In this document: piece by piece, positions 11,763-22,380 of the stretch
Layout of the letters: each line of letters opens with the position of its first letter
Position numbering within the stretch: the first letter of the stretch is position 1
Source: Gnetum montanum
Taxonomy: Eukaryota; Streptophyta; Gnetopsida; Gnetales; Gnetaceae
NCBI GenBank assembly: GCA_015680685.1
Contig: MNCI01004078.1
Coordinates: 340,683 to 404,682 of the forward strand
Reading direction: 5' to 3'
Length of the DNA: 64,000 nt
The notes under the pieces: model-generated
What the model was told of the DNA's origin: nothing
Databases searched by the model: none
Seen by the model: only the letters and a program-made list of their open reading frames with translations
Made by a program: the position numbers and the translations under genes

Positions 11763-11832
11763 GGTCTTAACCTAGTAATAAGACTCTTGATCTAGAAACT
11801 TTAAGCCATGGGTTTGATTCTAGTGGGTAATG
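11763..11832 (+). mobile_element. tRNA-derived SINE head, copy A
   Basis: A degenerate internal RNA polymerase III promoter is visible: an A-box-like TTAACCTAGTAATAAG at about 11767 and a B-box-like GGGTTTGATTC at about 11810, spaced as in a tRNA. The sequence aligns along its length with copy B at 11905. It is not a functional tRNA because no cloverleaf with a credible anticodon arm can be drawn. Confidence 0.5.
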
Positions 11833-11873
11833 TTGAGTTGTCATCATCATTATCCTACCTTGTCCCAACAAAA
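11833..11873 (-). mobile_element. RTE LINE 3'-end fragment (tail only)
   Basis: Read on the minus strand this gives TTTTGTTGGGACAAGG, TAGGATAATGATGATG, matching the last 40 or so bases of both RTE copies at 2765-3997 and 4083-4945. It points opposite to the flanking SINE heads. It is either a minimal truncated RTE insertion or part of a compound SINE. Confidence 0.55.
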
Positions 11874-11904
11874 TACTATGCAAACAAAGCATAGAAGATG
11901 AAAA

Positions 11905-11975
11905 ACAATGAGGTGTTAGCCTAGTGGTAAGACTTTTGATTTGAACGTTCGAAGTCATGGGTTCAACTTTAGTGG
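11905..11975 (+). mobile_element. tRNA-derived SINE head, copy B
   Basis: A near-consensus A box (TAGCCTAGTGGTAAG, 11917-11931) and B box (GGGTTCAACTT, about 11959-11969) are spaced by about 28 bases, as in tRNA genes and tRNA-derived SINEs. It is better preserved than copy A. The sequence downstream to about 12040 may be the SINE body. An isolated tRNA gene is unlikely because the acceptor ends do not pair. Confidence 0.6.
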
Positions 11976-12040
11976 GCAATTGATGAGTGATAGAGAATTC
12001 CAAAACTCTCATCAAAGAGGATGATTCAAACAAGGGATTT

Positions 12041-13029
12041 TCCTTTAAAGATTAAAAGGAGAACCAACTCAAAAAGCCAAGAATGCGGTTACCAAAATTT
12101 TTTTGTAGTTATTGATCCTCATTGTTATTGCAAAAGATTTAAACATTAACAGTAATAATCAAAAGAATCAGGCAATGTCCACATTTCTTGTCCAAGAATT
12201 AAATTGCCAAGTACAACAAACATTGTGGTAAAGATGAGCTTGTAATTTATTAGAATTTCCAAGAAATACTCCTACTTCAAGGTTGGGATATAAAGCATTT
12301 GTCAAATGTGCATGCAACTCTCATCCTTCCTTTGTTATCATCAACATCTAATACGAACTAATTTCTCTTCATGAAAGAAAACTGTTGTTTCAAGCTACAA
12401 ACCTAAGTATAGTCCCAACTGCAACACTAACACAACCCCAGACTTGGGCTCATCATCAATTGTAGACAATCTTTGATGCATTTTCTCCTAGGGTTCTAAC
12501 TGCCATGAAGAAGCAGCAATTTCGAAGGTAGTAGATGCAGACACAGCAGATGATACGATGGCAGTGTGGTAGCATCATTGGCATAGTTAGTAGCAAAATG
12601 CATGTAGGGAGTTTGTTGTTGCTTTGTGGTAGGTGCAACAACAACAATGCTACAAATAGCGATGCATAGTGGCAACAATGATGCATAATGACATGCAAAG
12701 CATCATCGACATTGGCAGGAACTACACCAACATCACCATCATCATCCCCTAAACCAAGATAGCACCCATAGCAATAGAGATGGCACAACACGATGAATGA
12801 TGAACCCTCTTCCTTGCAACATGCAATAGACCATAAACCTTTGCCCCTGTGTTCCCACAACCTATTGGAGAGAATCACATTTCATTTTGAAATTTAAAAT
12901 TTAGGTTGGAACATAATAAAAAACTATATATATTATTATGATGGCATGAAATATAATATAAGTTTGAATAAGAATAAGAAACACATATGCAAGAAGCTAT
13001 GATTTAGAAAAAGGGGATATAGACCCTCG
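12041..13029. other. Intergenic sequence without recognisable genes
   Basis: A minus-strand frame of 140 codons (12878-12456) is open but rich in Cys, His and Leu from CAA/CAT/TGC-like triplet runs, and I recognise nothing in it. No LTR or protein motif was found. Confidence 0.4.
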
Positions 13030-14371
13030 TTTTTAATTATTATTTTATTTCCTATGAAAGTTACATAGAAGTACAACTAAACCTTTTAAATGTTTGCATT
13101 TGACATGACACTTGCCAACTACAACATGTATCTCTCTACTTTTTGTAACTTCTTATGGTAACTTGCAAGATATTTCTTATCAAGGAAACGCTTGGCAACC
13201 ATAGCTCAAACTTCTAATAACTCCCCATAGAAGTTATAACTTCTTAGGTAGTTATAAATTAATATTCCTAGATATTTGTAATATCCTTAACTTCTCATGA
13301 TTATCGTAACTACCTTAAGGTCACTATAAAAGAGGCTTCAAAAGTAAAACTGAAAGGGGGAAGAAGGGAAAAAAATTTGGAAAAAGCAACTTTGAAGATT
13401 GCAAAAGCATGGCTTGCTAAAGACATCAATTCAGCTACTTTGTTTTAATCATGTGAGTTCATTTCTTCCTATTTTGTTTCAGTTACTTAGTTAATGGTTT
13501 AGATAGTATCGTGCTTGGCATTTAATTTTGGGATTTTTTTCTAGGTTGCTTTTATAGCTCTATTTTTGCACAATATTAGAGTCCTATTAAGATTTTCCAT
13601 AGAAGAGCTTATGTTGTTAAAAGGCCTCAAAAGCAATTTAATAGTAATGTCTTAACAAAATTGCTTGTTTTGAGCGTAGAGGATCTAGGAAAATCTTTAA
13701 TACTTTGATGGGACTGAAATAGCTTCTTTATTTTTAAAGTGTATTGCTTTGGTATTTCAATGAAATTGTCAAATTTTTTGAAGGCTCTGTTGAATGCAAT
13801 CTTTGATAACTATTAACTAGCCAAAATATAGACTCAAACTTTGTCATTTACACAACATTTTTGGTAGTGTAATATGATTATCTTTTTATGAAATTGCTTA
13901 TTGAGCTCAAAAGGTTTGGACAATTCATAGTTATTGGATTGGGAATAGCTTTATTGTGATGTATTTTCTTGTGTCAATTTATCTTGCTTAAATATTTGAG
14001 ATTTCACACAAATTTGCTTTCTTTTTTCTAATTTTCTTGTAGAACTTTCTCTGTAGGGGAAATTAGCAGTAGAGTGGCAGAATTGTGCTCAAATGTTTGT
14101 TACAAGTAACATACAATTGGGATAGTATAGACTAAATGATTGGACAAAATAGGAATCTCCAATAATTCATAGTATTTGACAAAGTTAGATAATTTCTTTT
14201 ATGATAGCCAATTACAGTTTCATACACAACCCAACCATTTTGACATTCACAACAGCAAACACATACTCATGATCATCTCGTTTCATAACTACTGAGTCTA
14301 TTTGGAAGTCTGTGGGACTTGGTTTTGCTAGAGACTAGCAAGCATCTAAACTATGTTTGAAAAACACCTTC
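13030..14371 (+). repeat. Partial LTR of the E3 gypsy family (truncated copy)
   Basis: This sequence aligns with the E3 LTRs at about 44400-45674 and 54000-54536. Shared blocks are the palindrome AGAAGTTATAACTTCT (13229-13244), the promoter text CACTATAAAAGAGGCTTCAAAA at about 13324, and the U5-like AGAGACTAGCAAGCATCTAAAC near 14331. It ends AAAAACA at about 14371, where the alignment with the E3 5' LTR stops. The 5' third is missing. The start is approximate. Confidence 0.7.
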
Positions 14372-14379
14372 AATCCCAT

Positions 14380-14784
14380 GACTTCCCAAGGTCACGAGAC
14401 CATGAAGCTCCAAACACTAGTGATTCCAAACGATCGCCAATAGTAAGGATACTAGTGAGTTAATAAGAAGTTTGTGATCATTGTCTTTCCACTTAAAGTT
14501 AGTGAGGTGCAAAATGTAAGGCTTAACTTTTAGTGAGGTATATGATAAAATGATGTTGGTTGGCTCTTAAATGTGCTAAGGGTGAACATAGTGAAAATGA
14601 ATGTAAGTTATATCTCTAAGTACAATGGAAATGTAAAGGTGTTATAGCCTATGGCAATAAGTATCTATACCTAGTTTTTCATACATATCTTGGGCTGATG
14701 TAATTGTTATTGGGATTACCAAGTAACTTTACTACTAAACAAATCAAGCAAAGTCACTACTAGGTTATCAAACAATTACACTTT
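14380..14784 (-). repeat. E6 3' LTR, distal part (interrupted by E1)
   Basis: On the minus strand this aligns with the R/U5 part of the E2 LTR: TTGTCTTTCCAC, GTGAGGTATATGAT and ACTAGGTTATCAAA match the reverse complement of E2 text. The LTR resumes at 23224 beyond E1, and the text at the break joins smoothly once one copy of ACTTT is removed. The left limit is uncertain because the outer end (expected TGATGAG) is eroded. Confidence 0.6.
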
Positions 14785-15593
14785 TGATGAGTCTTCATTT
14801 GGGCGACTGCAATATCGCATACGCGATATCGCAACCTGTCTCCTCATCTATAAATAAGAGGTAGACAAAAGAGTTAGGGGGGCATCATAGATCATTAGTT
14901 TTAGAGTTAGTTTTAATTTCAGTTTTCATTTTCTCTCTCTCAACCCTTTTCCTCTCTGTGTATGCCCGCAGTGTGGTGAATGTAATTGTATGGCATCCTT
15001 ATTCGAGTGTGACGTACTTGGACATGCACATGATCGGCAATAAAGATTGAGATTACTTCATCATCGTAGCATTCACTTAGATTAATCATTTAATTAATTG
15101 TTATTTACTGCTTTCCTAGTTAATCTCTCTCACCCTTAAACTCATGTTAAAACGCCGAATAAGTACGACTTGATTATGAGCATTTAAGTGTGACTACTTG
15201 GTAACCCAGTAGCGTACCTAGGATCTGTGCTTGGTAATCCTAGTGGTAGTTGTGCACGAAGTCCAAGATGTGTACAGATAATCAAGGAATAGATGCTCAT
15301 CGCACTTAGGCTAGTTTAGATTCTCTCACCCTCTCTCTCTCTCCTAGATTAGTGGATATTACTTTCTATTACCTTCAAGAGTAGCGTTAGATTAGAAACC
15401 ACATCATACACCTCACTCTGGACTAAACCATACGTGACAAAGCTAATACTAGTCTAGGTGGGAAGACAGCAAACTGCGACCTAAGGCTAACTATCTAGAT
15501 GCCACAACGAGTCCGTCTGTGGAGTTCGACTGGATCGGGCGTGTAATGCTCGTATTCGTATGGTTGAGTGTAGGGGTACCTTGTCACTCATCA
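14785..15593 (+). repeat. E1 5' LTR (809 bp)
   Basis: The 5' LTR aligns along its length with the 3' LTR at 22381-23218 but is 29 bp shorter. The difference lies mainly in U3, where one of two palindromic units is missing. A TATA box (TATAAATA, 14849-14856) precedes the conserved R-region text GAGGTAGACARAAGAGTTAG. The 3' end carries GGTTGAGTGTAGGGGTACC, common to all relatives of this family in the window. Confidence 0.9.
14809..14856 (+). promoter_or_regulatory. E1 5' LTR promoter: U3 palindrome plus TATA box
   Basis: An imperfect 24-bp palindrome (GCAATATCGCATACGCGATA and four more bases, 14809-14832) sits 16 bases upstream of TATAAATA (14849-14856). The 3' LTR has two such palindromes in tandem. 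The palindrome is built of GATATC arms around an ACGTACGT-like core. Confidence 0.75.
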
Positions 15594-15615
15594 TTGGTGT
15601 CGTTTCCAGGGACGG
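15594..15615 (+). other. E1 primer binding site, tRNA-Asp-like
   Basis: TTGGTGTCGTTTCCAGGGAC directly follows the 5' LTR. It resembles the plant tRNA-Asp 3'-end complement (TGGCGCCGTTGCCGGGGA) with a few changes, mostly of C-to-T or G-to-A type. E2 and E5 have diverged versions at the same place. Confidence 0.75.
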
Positions 15616-15734
15616 TGCTAGTTATCTAGATTAGTTATATCATACAAGGTCGTTGTAAAGGAATTAACAATATATCTTTTAGAAAGAAATAATTATTAAA
15701 AGTCACACATAAATTCACACACAACTTCACAACC

Positions 15735-17682
15735 ATGGCTCTCCTACAAGACTATACTAATGTCATACCTAGTGAGGAAGTCAATTGGAGAACCAACAAA
15801 CTATATGATGATGAAGATTGGAGTACACAACTTGAGGTGGGGGTTTCTTATAAACATGAACGGAAGCAATGTCATCCCAACACACGAGGGCATAACTTAC
15901 CCGATGACGATGAACCCCTATTGGCCACTACAAGCCTAACGCGAATACAAGAGGCTATTTGAATCTCACGTAGGCATCATAAAGAGAGCCGTCTACCCAG
16001 CCTCGATTTAAACAACTTTTTCCATTTTTTAGGAGGCTATGAATTAGACCCGTATTAACATTTACAAGCCTTTACGATGCTTGCACATGGAATAAAATTG
16101 ATAATGGGTGGCAAAAACTTAAGCTCTTTCCCATGACACTCGTTGGCCAAGCAAAAGTATGGTATAGATCGTTAAAACCAAATTCAATATGACGCTAGTC
16201 AACAATGGTAGAAGTCTTTAACGAAAAATATCAAACCTACGCAAGATTGTTAGCCTTGAGAAAACAAATCCAAGGATGGAAACAAGCACAACATGAATCC
16301 TTGGACATGGCCTTAGAAAGATATTATGCACTATTAAACAACTGTCTAGGCCATGGGTTTTCTGAGGAAAGGCTAATGTATCATATCATTGATGGGCTTC
16401 ATGATGCAACAAGAGAGACCCTAGGAATGTATGTCCAAGGTCAACTATATGAACTACAAACCCATCAAGTCCAAGAGCTTGTTAAGCAGGTAGCAAAAGA
16501 AGAAGGAGAAATGGCTCGATGGGAGAGTGTTGAAAAACATCAACGGGACCAAAATCTCAACTTAACAAAGGTCCATGATCATAAAAAGAAGAAATCAACC
16601 AATCTCAAGGTGGAAACATCATCTTTGTCAACACAAAAAACATTAGAAGAAGTCGAGGCAAAGATCAATAAGATGTTGGAATGGACATATCAAAAGTGTG
16701 GAGAATTTATCGATAGTATTGGAGATAGAGTTTTAACAACCCAAGAAGTAGGACAAAGTATCAGTAGACAACCGGAAAGAAGGGATAAGGAAAATAAGAG
16801 CTCAATTGCCAATCATATGTATGAATGCAACATATGCCTATACGATCACCCCAAGGGCCAATGCCCAATATTGTTACATTTACATGAGCATTGGGGAAAC
16901 ACGTTACATCCAGAGTTCATACAGAGATACTGTGTTCGATCACAGTGGCAACAATCCCAGTCGTGGGGGAGACCACCACTAAACTGGAGACACCCTTCGC
17001 ATCATCCGAACCCAAACGCTTATCTTGTTCAACATCCTGTTTCTCCAACTGGGCCAATGCACTTTATCTCACCACAGTACCATTCTCCTCAATACTATTA
17101 GCCCATACCTTCAACACAACCCCCACCTTGTGCACCTCCTTATATATCACCACCAACTATTCCTAAGGTGTCTACACCACAGTAACAACCCACAAATGTC
17201 ACTTGTGCTACTACTACCAACAGCAGTGAGAGACCTCAGCAACATTGAAGGTGTCCCTTCTTTAGAAATGACCCTAGGAAGGGACAACACAATTCTAAGG
17301 TCACTGCATCCTCCGACTCAGCACAAGTCCAACACTGTGGTGCATCCTTATCTTCAAACCCAACGCCTCATGTAACTTCATCAGGGCCACCAACTCACAC
17401 TCCAACAACCACACAGCCCAATGAACACAGGAATGGAGAGCGACAACCCAATCCTTGCATACCATCTAACGATCCCAAATATCATAGTGGGTCAACTCGT
17501 TATCCGAGAACTACATCATATAAATTGCCCCACTATGCTCATTATAATCAAGTGTGTGAACCCCGATGGGGTAAGTATGGCCAAGTTCCAATACTTCCAA
17601 CATGCAAGGATCCTCATCTTTCATTTATTAATCCTTGCTATCCTCAACCATTTAGCTATGAGGGATATCCCCCATTCTAATA
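15735..17682 (+). pseudogene. E1 ORF1: gag-like protein with proline-rich tail (frameshifted, several stops)
   Basis: The ATG at 15735 opens 75 codons. A frame change and stops follow in the Retrotrans_gag-like core (16030-16204: GGYELDPY, VGQAKVWYRSLKP). A 298-codon open stretch starts at 16205 (FNEKYQTYARLLALRKQIQG). It contains a zinc-knuckle-like YECNICLYDHPKGQC at about 16820-16865 with spacing C-X2-C-X3-H-X4-C, one residue short of the canonical CCHC. After a TAG at 17099 the same frame continues as a Pro/Thr/Ser-rich tail (TQPPPCAPPYISPPTIP...) to 17682. E2 (31392-33840) and the 57230 fragment encode relatives. Its likely role is packaging or particle formation. It is probably no longer translated in full. 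Confidence 0.8.
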
Positions 17683-17753
17683 GCAAGCAGGATTAATAAA
17701 TACTTTTCATTTTCTTTAATTTTACAACTTTTTGTTTTCCAATTTTTCATTTT

Positions 17754-18294
17754 NNNNNNNNNNNNNNNNNNNNNNNNNNNNNNNNNNNNNNNNNNNNNNN
17801 NNNNNNNNNNNNNNNNNNNNNNNNNNNNNNNNNNNNNNNNNNNNNNNNNNNNNNNNNNNNNNNNNNNNNNNNNNNNNNNNNNNNNNNNNNNNNNNNNNNN
17901 NNNNNNNNNNNNNNNNNNNNNNNNNNNNNNNNNNNNNNNNNNNNNNNNNNNNNNNNNNNNNNNNNNNNNNNNNNNNNNNNNNNNNNNNNNNNNNNNNNNN
18001 NNNNNNNNNNNNNNNNNNNNNNNNNNNNNNNNNNNNNNNNNNNNNNNNNNNNNNNNNNNNNNNNNNNNNNNNNNNNNNNNNNNNNNNNNNNNNNNNNNNN
18101 NNNNNNNNNNNNNNNNNNNNNNNNNNNNNNNNNNNNNNNNNNNNNNNNNNNNNNNNNNNNNNNNNNNNNNNNNNNNNNNNNNNNNNNNNNNNNNNNNNNN
18201 NNNNNNNNNNNNNNNNNNNNNNNNNNNNNNNNNNNNNNNNNNNNNNNNNNNNNNNNNNNNNNNNNNNNNNNNNNNNNNNNNNNNNNNNNNNNNN
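17754..18294. other. Assembly gap (541 N)
   Basis: The run of N lies in the spacer between ORF1 and the ORF2 promoter of E1. Open frames reported across it are artefacts of the N run. Confidence 0.99.
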
Positions 18295-19429
18295 TGCCCT
18301 GGGTCAATTACCTCATGTCCCAATCTCTACGATCCCTTCTATACTTCATCTCATCTCATTGTTCGTGTAATTGTAGCTCATGTCGTGTATAACATAGAAT
18401 TCTTACCTCATTCCAATGATATTTACATGTGTGTGTTTTGTGGAGTTAGTGCGGATTACATTTAACCCTTCTAGTGCCCATGGACACTTTAAGTGTGGTT
18501 ATACAAGGGCATTATAGGTTGAAACCTGCTTTGGGGAGAATCCACTTGTGTAATTTTTTGTAATCTTCACTTATGACATAGCTCACACACATCATTTCTT
18601 ACCCTCAGCATAATTTTTCATAATGTTCTTTCCCTACTATTATCCCTTTGAATTTCAACGTTCCTATGTACCATTACATAGCATTTTTCTCTCATCCAAG
18701 GTTTTATTGATAAAATTCACACCAACATAATTAATTGTGCCTTTCAAATTAATGGAATTACCCTAGCAACCTTCAACATGTGCCACATGTCCTTGCTTTC
18801 ATATTTTATTTTCCAAAAAACCCTAAAAATTCGATTTTCCCTCAGGCCTAAAACATCGATAGGCCATGATATCACGTACGTGATATCGTGGTCAATGCGA
18901 TATTGCGTACGCGATGTATCGTACACAATATCGTGCCCCTCCAACCCTATAAATAGTAGACCCCTCGCAACACTTAGCATCATTTCTTGCCATTCACACA
19001 GGGGATTTTTTCAAATTTTTCTCTACAACTTGCGAGTGTGACACCTTTGCTTTCATATCCGTATCTCACTCACTGGTACTCCAATTTTACTTTCGTCTGA
19101 ACCTACTTGAACCTGAAGTGTTCAGCTTAGTTGTGGGGGAGGAACATCTGCTAAAAAATGCCTAACTTTTTTTGAATTTATCATTGCCCAAAGGACATCA
19201 TCTAGGGTAATTAACTATAACACTTAGAATAATTGTGCCCAAAAATCATTTAATCCCTAGGTATACAGGGAAACTAAAATTGGAAACCACCTAAGTCACA
19301 GGACTTATTATTATAATCTTTTGGGAAATATCACACATGATAACATAAGATCATTAATTAAGGCAAGTAGTAAGGTATAATTTAACTTCAAAAATAACCT
19401 TACTAACGCTTGACCCCATGTGATTGTAG
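18295..19429 (+). promoter_or_regulatory. E1 internal spacer with a TATA promoter for ORF2
   Basis: A perfect 20-bp palindrome, GATATCACGTACGTGATATC (18868-18887), is followed by a second, imperfect one (about 18897-18921) and by TATAAATA (18948-18955). This is the same arrangement, and the same palindrome type, as in this element's LTRs, although the sequence around it is not LTR sequence. A polypurine-like GTGGGGGAGG lies at 19133-19142. About 290 AT-rich bases then lead to TGTGATTGTAG directly before the ORF2 ATG, which looks like an intron 3' end. The text at 18470-18560 also occurs in E2 (about 35110-35205), so the spacer is an old part of the family. That this is an active promoter is inference. 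Confidence 0.6.
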
Positions 19430-22215
19430 ATGGCCCCGACACGTGGACAACAGGAAGGTCCTACTTAAGGTGGATGCAAATGATCTCGGAGAGGTGGACA
19501 ATAAGATCCTGCTGGACAACATACAGAATAGGAGGAGCGATCGTTCAGTATTCATTAAGAGGATCCTCCTACCATACAATCCAGGTAGGTAGAAGGAGGA
19601 GTTGCTACAGCACTTGAACAGGGACAACATCTCACATTGCCCCAAGATTGTGTTCAGGTCATCCATGAAAAGTCCACATTCATTGCAGTGATTGTGGAAT
19701 TGAACTTCGAATCTTTTGTAGAGTTCGCTCCTGACACTGTTAGGGATCACCTCAAAGGGTCTCCCATATGGCCTACCTTCTCTGAAAGTGGTGCTTGGTA
19801 CCTAGGGGAGATGTACCAATTCTAGCACAATAGAGAACAAGGCACCACCATCAACATTTGTGGTGTGACAGTTGATTTCTCCATGCAGGCCATTTCGGAA
19901 GTATTAAACCTTTTGAATACAGGGCCCAAAGTTGCTCAGTTATCCACATGCTCAGACCCTGATGTGCGATGGGATTGGTTGGAAAGGGCTTATGGTAGAG
20001 ATAAAACATTTGGTGAGTTGACGAAGGAAGAGTGGATTTACTTCAAAATTGGAACATATCACCTCTTCCCCATGAAGGGCTTAAAAAGAATATCAATGTA
20101 TGCAGCTAGAGGATGTGCAGTGTTGATGGGAAAGGTTGACACTAACCTACCCCATCTATATTTAACGGAGATCCTGAGGTGGTTCGAGGAACGGAAGACA
20201 GGGAAAATGGCACTACCTTTCCCTTGTCTTATCAGAAAGCTTTGCCAATGTGCTGGTATTTGGAGGTACACCAATGATGTCCTCTGAAAAGCCCAGACTG
20301 CTTCATATGCTAAATTGTTAAAGTTGCCAGCTCCAAGGAAAATCACTGGCGAGATGCTGGGACCAGAAGAAGAAGAAGAACAGACAGCTGGATCAACTGC
20401 AACTTAACTTGCAAGACCCAGCCAACCTCCAAGCATAGGCCCCAACGAACAACAGGAAGCAGGGCCCAACATAGGCTAGGATCAGCTACCGCCGCAAGAC
20501 TACAGACCGTCGATGAGCCATCTCAGGGCCATCGCTGAGACGATTAGTTAGGGAAGTCATGATGACGCAAACCTCTTCCATGTCATTGATGATGTCATTC
20601 AACCTACTATTTCTTCGGATCGCACAAGGGATGAAGTGTCTATTCACATAGGAGGAGGGAAAAGTTGATGGTCACAACAGATCTCAGGAAACACAACATC
20701 TTTCTAGGTGCAATTAGAAACTAGTGAAGGGGCCACTATGGTGGTCATGCAACACCAACATGTCACGGGAGCTGCAAAAGTGATCGTGGACCACATCAAG
20801 GAATCATTCAATGTACTTATTGTACCACCGACAGATCTCATAGGAGCACGAGATGCTCAAACCTTAGCCGGAACCTCAATGACTCCTACGGAACATGAGG
20901 ATGCGCTTGATCGATTGTTCCAAATAGGACAAATAATGATGTCCCTGTTTGACATCCCTCAGGATGTTACAACAATTCAGTTAGACCTCATTTCCACAAA
21001 GGGGAAGCTCATCTTAACAGAAGTGAGGGTCAAGCATGCTGAAGCTGAAGTGCAGAAATTACAAGAGTAGCTCGTGGCCCTGCAGGTAGCATAGCAGGAC
21101 CCTCTGCAATTTGTTCCCACAGACCAGCTAGATAATTTTAGAACTGAGCAACTAACCAAGCTAATAGCAAAGAATAAAAAGGTGGCTAACGAAAAAGAGA
21201 AGGCTATTTGGGATGACTTCGCAGCACAGGTGCAAACTCATGTGTATCTTAAGGCACTCAATGCCTTACAAGAATAAAATAAACAGCTTGCTACCGACAA
21301 CCTTTGGTTGACCACCATGGAAAAGCAAAAGAATGTTCTCGAGGAACACTTTCATCAATTGCGAGAAAAATTCATCCAGGTCAACCAAGACATAAGTCAT
21401 TTAGCTAGGGAGAATAGAAGCCTCTCAATGGAGGAGGTACGCGCAATTTGTCAAAAGACAGCCATTGAAATAAACACGTAGCAAAATGAGGCTAAACGAC
21501 ATAAGAAGCTGAAGGAGCACTTCCGAGATCAGGCGGGGATGTACAAACAGATCCTTGAGAAGGAGATCCATATGGCCAAGGCCCACATCAATGCTATCAG
21601 TGCTCAACACACTGACTAGTGGGCCATATTGGACACATATGCCTTCGCCCACCAAGCGGAAGTTAAGAATCGGGACCTGCAGATTCAGGATTTGACAGAA
21701 TACATGAAGTTGGCAAATCTTAGGTATGCCAACCTTCTCATGTTAATAGCAGGGCACCCAAGGACAAAGCTCAAGTAGCAGGTCACAACCACCTATGTTA
21801 AATATGAAGTAGAATTTGTAGAACGTAAGAAGTTGTTGGAAAAACTAGAGATCGCAAATTCTGAACTTAAGGTGGTGAAAGTAAGCTACCAAGGCCAAAA
21901 GGTGTCACAACAGATTTGGCTTGATGGCTAGCAGATTTTCAAGAATACAAAGATAAAGCCAGAGCCTATGAAGAGGAACATCGGGTATTTGCGGCTTGGT
22001 ATGTTAAGGCCAATCAAATGTTTTTGCAACTACCCTGTCTGTGGGAAGTGCCGACTCCGTCAAACATCGAAACATTAGCATGGATGACACAAGACCCTCA
22101 GACCGAAGAGGAAAAGCTCTAGGCCATACTTAAATGCCATCAAGTCTCAAAGCCTGGAGCACAAGAAAAAGGGAAAGCACCAATGGAGGAGCCACCACGA
22201 CCAGGAACTACATGA
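19430..22215 (+). pseudogene. E1 ORF2: globular domain plus long coiled coil, about 930 codons, many stops
   Basis: The chosen start is the ATG at 19430, because the frame runs into the conserved region and the E4 copy has an ATG at the same place. The N-terminal third (about 19640-20290) is globular: FAPDTVRDHLKGSPIWPTF, WYLGEMYQF, LTKEEWIYFKIGTYHLFP and ILRWFEERKTG. It resembles what plant databases call 'putative plant transposon protein' (PF20167-like); this is from memory and moderately sure. An acidic/Gly/Gln linker follows (about 20360-20640). Then a long heptad-rich coiled coil (about 20710-22000: VRVKHAEAEVQKLQE, MEKQKNVLEEHFHQLREKF) and a basic, Pro-rich end (GKAPMEEPPRPGTT) before TGA at 22213. 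Most internal stops are TAG or TAA where Gln fits. Function unknown; a coiled-coil scaffold or RNP protein is possible. Confidence 0.75.
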
Positions 22216-22370
22216 GTTCCAAAATTTTTGTAGTTGTAGAACATTCTCTGTGTTGTGTCTTTGTTTTGTTTTCATTTCACACTATGGCATAATCCCATTT
22301 TTCCCATCTAATAATCCCATACCTATCCACTGTGTAATCATTGTAACTTAAGGATGAGTTTTCATTCAGT

Positions 22371-22380
22371 CATGGGGGTA
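22371..22380 (+). other. E1 polypurine tract
   Basis: CATGGGGGTA directly precedes the 3' LTR TGATGAG. E2 (AGTTGTGGAGGTA), E4 and E6 have the same G-run at the same place. Confidence 0.75.

Noticed and set aside
12456-12878. Minus-strand 140-codon frame
   Set aside because: Low-complexity triplet-derived peptide rich in Cys/His/Leu; no homology recognised and no splice context.
17652-18370. Open frames of 186-223 codons on both strands
   Set aside because: They consist mostly of translated N from the assembly gap.
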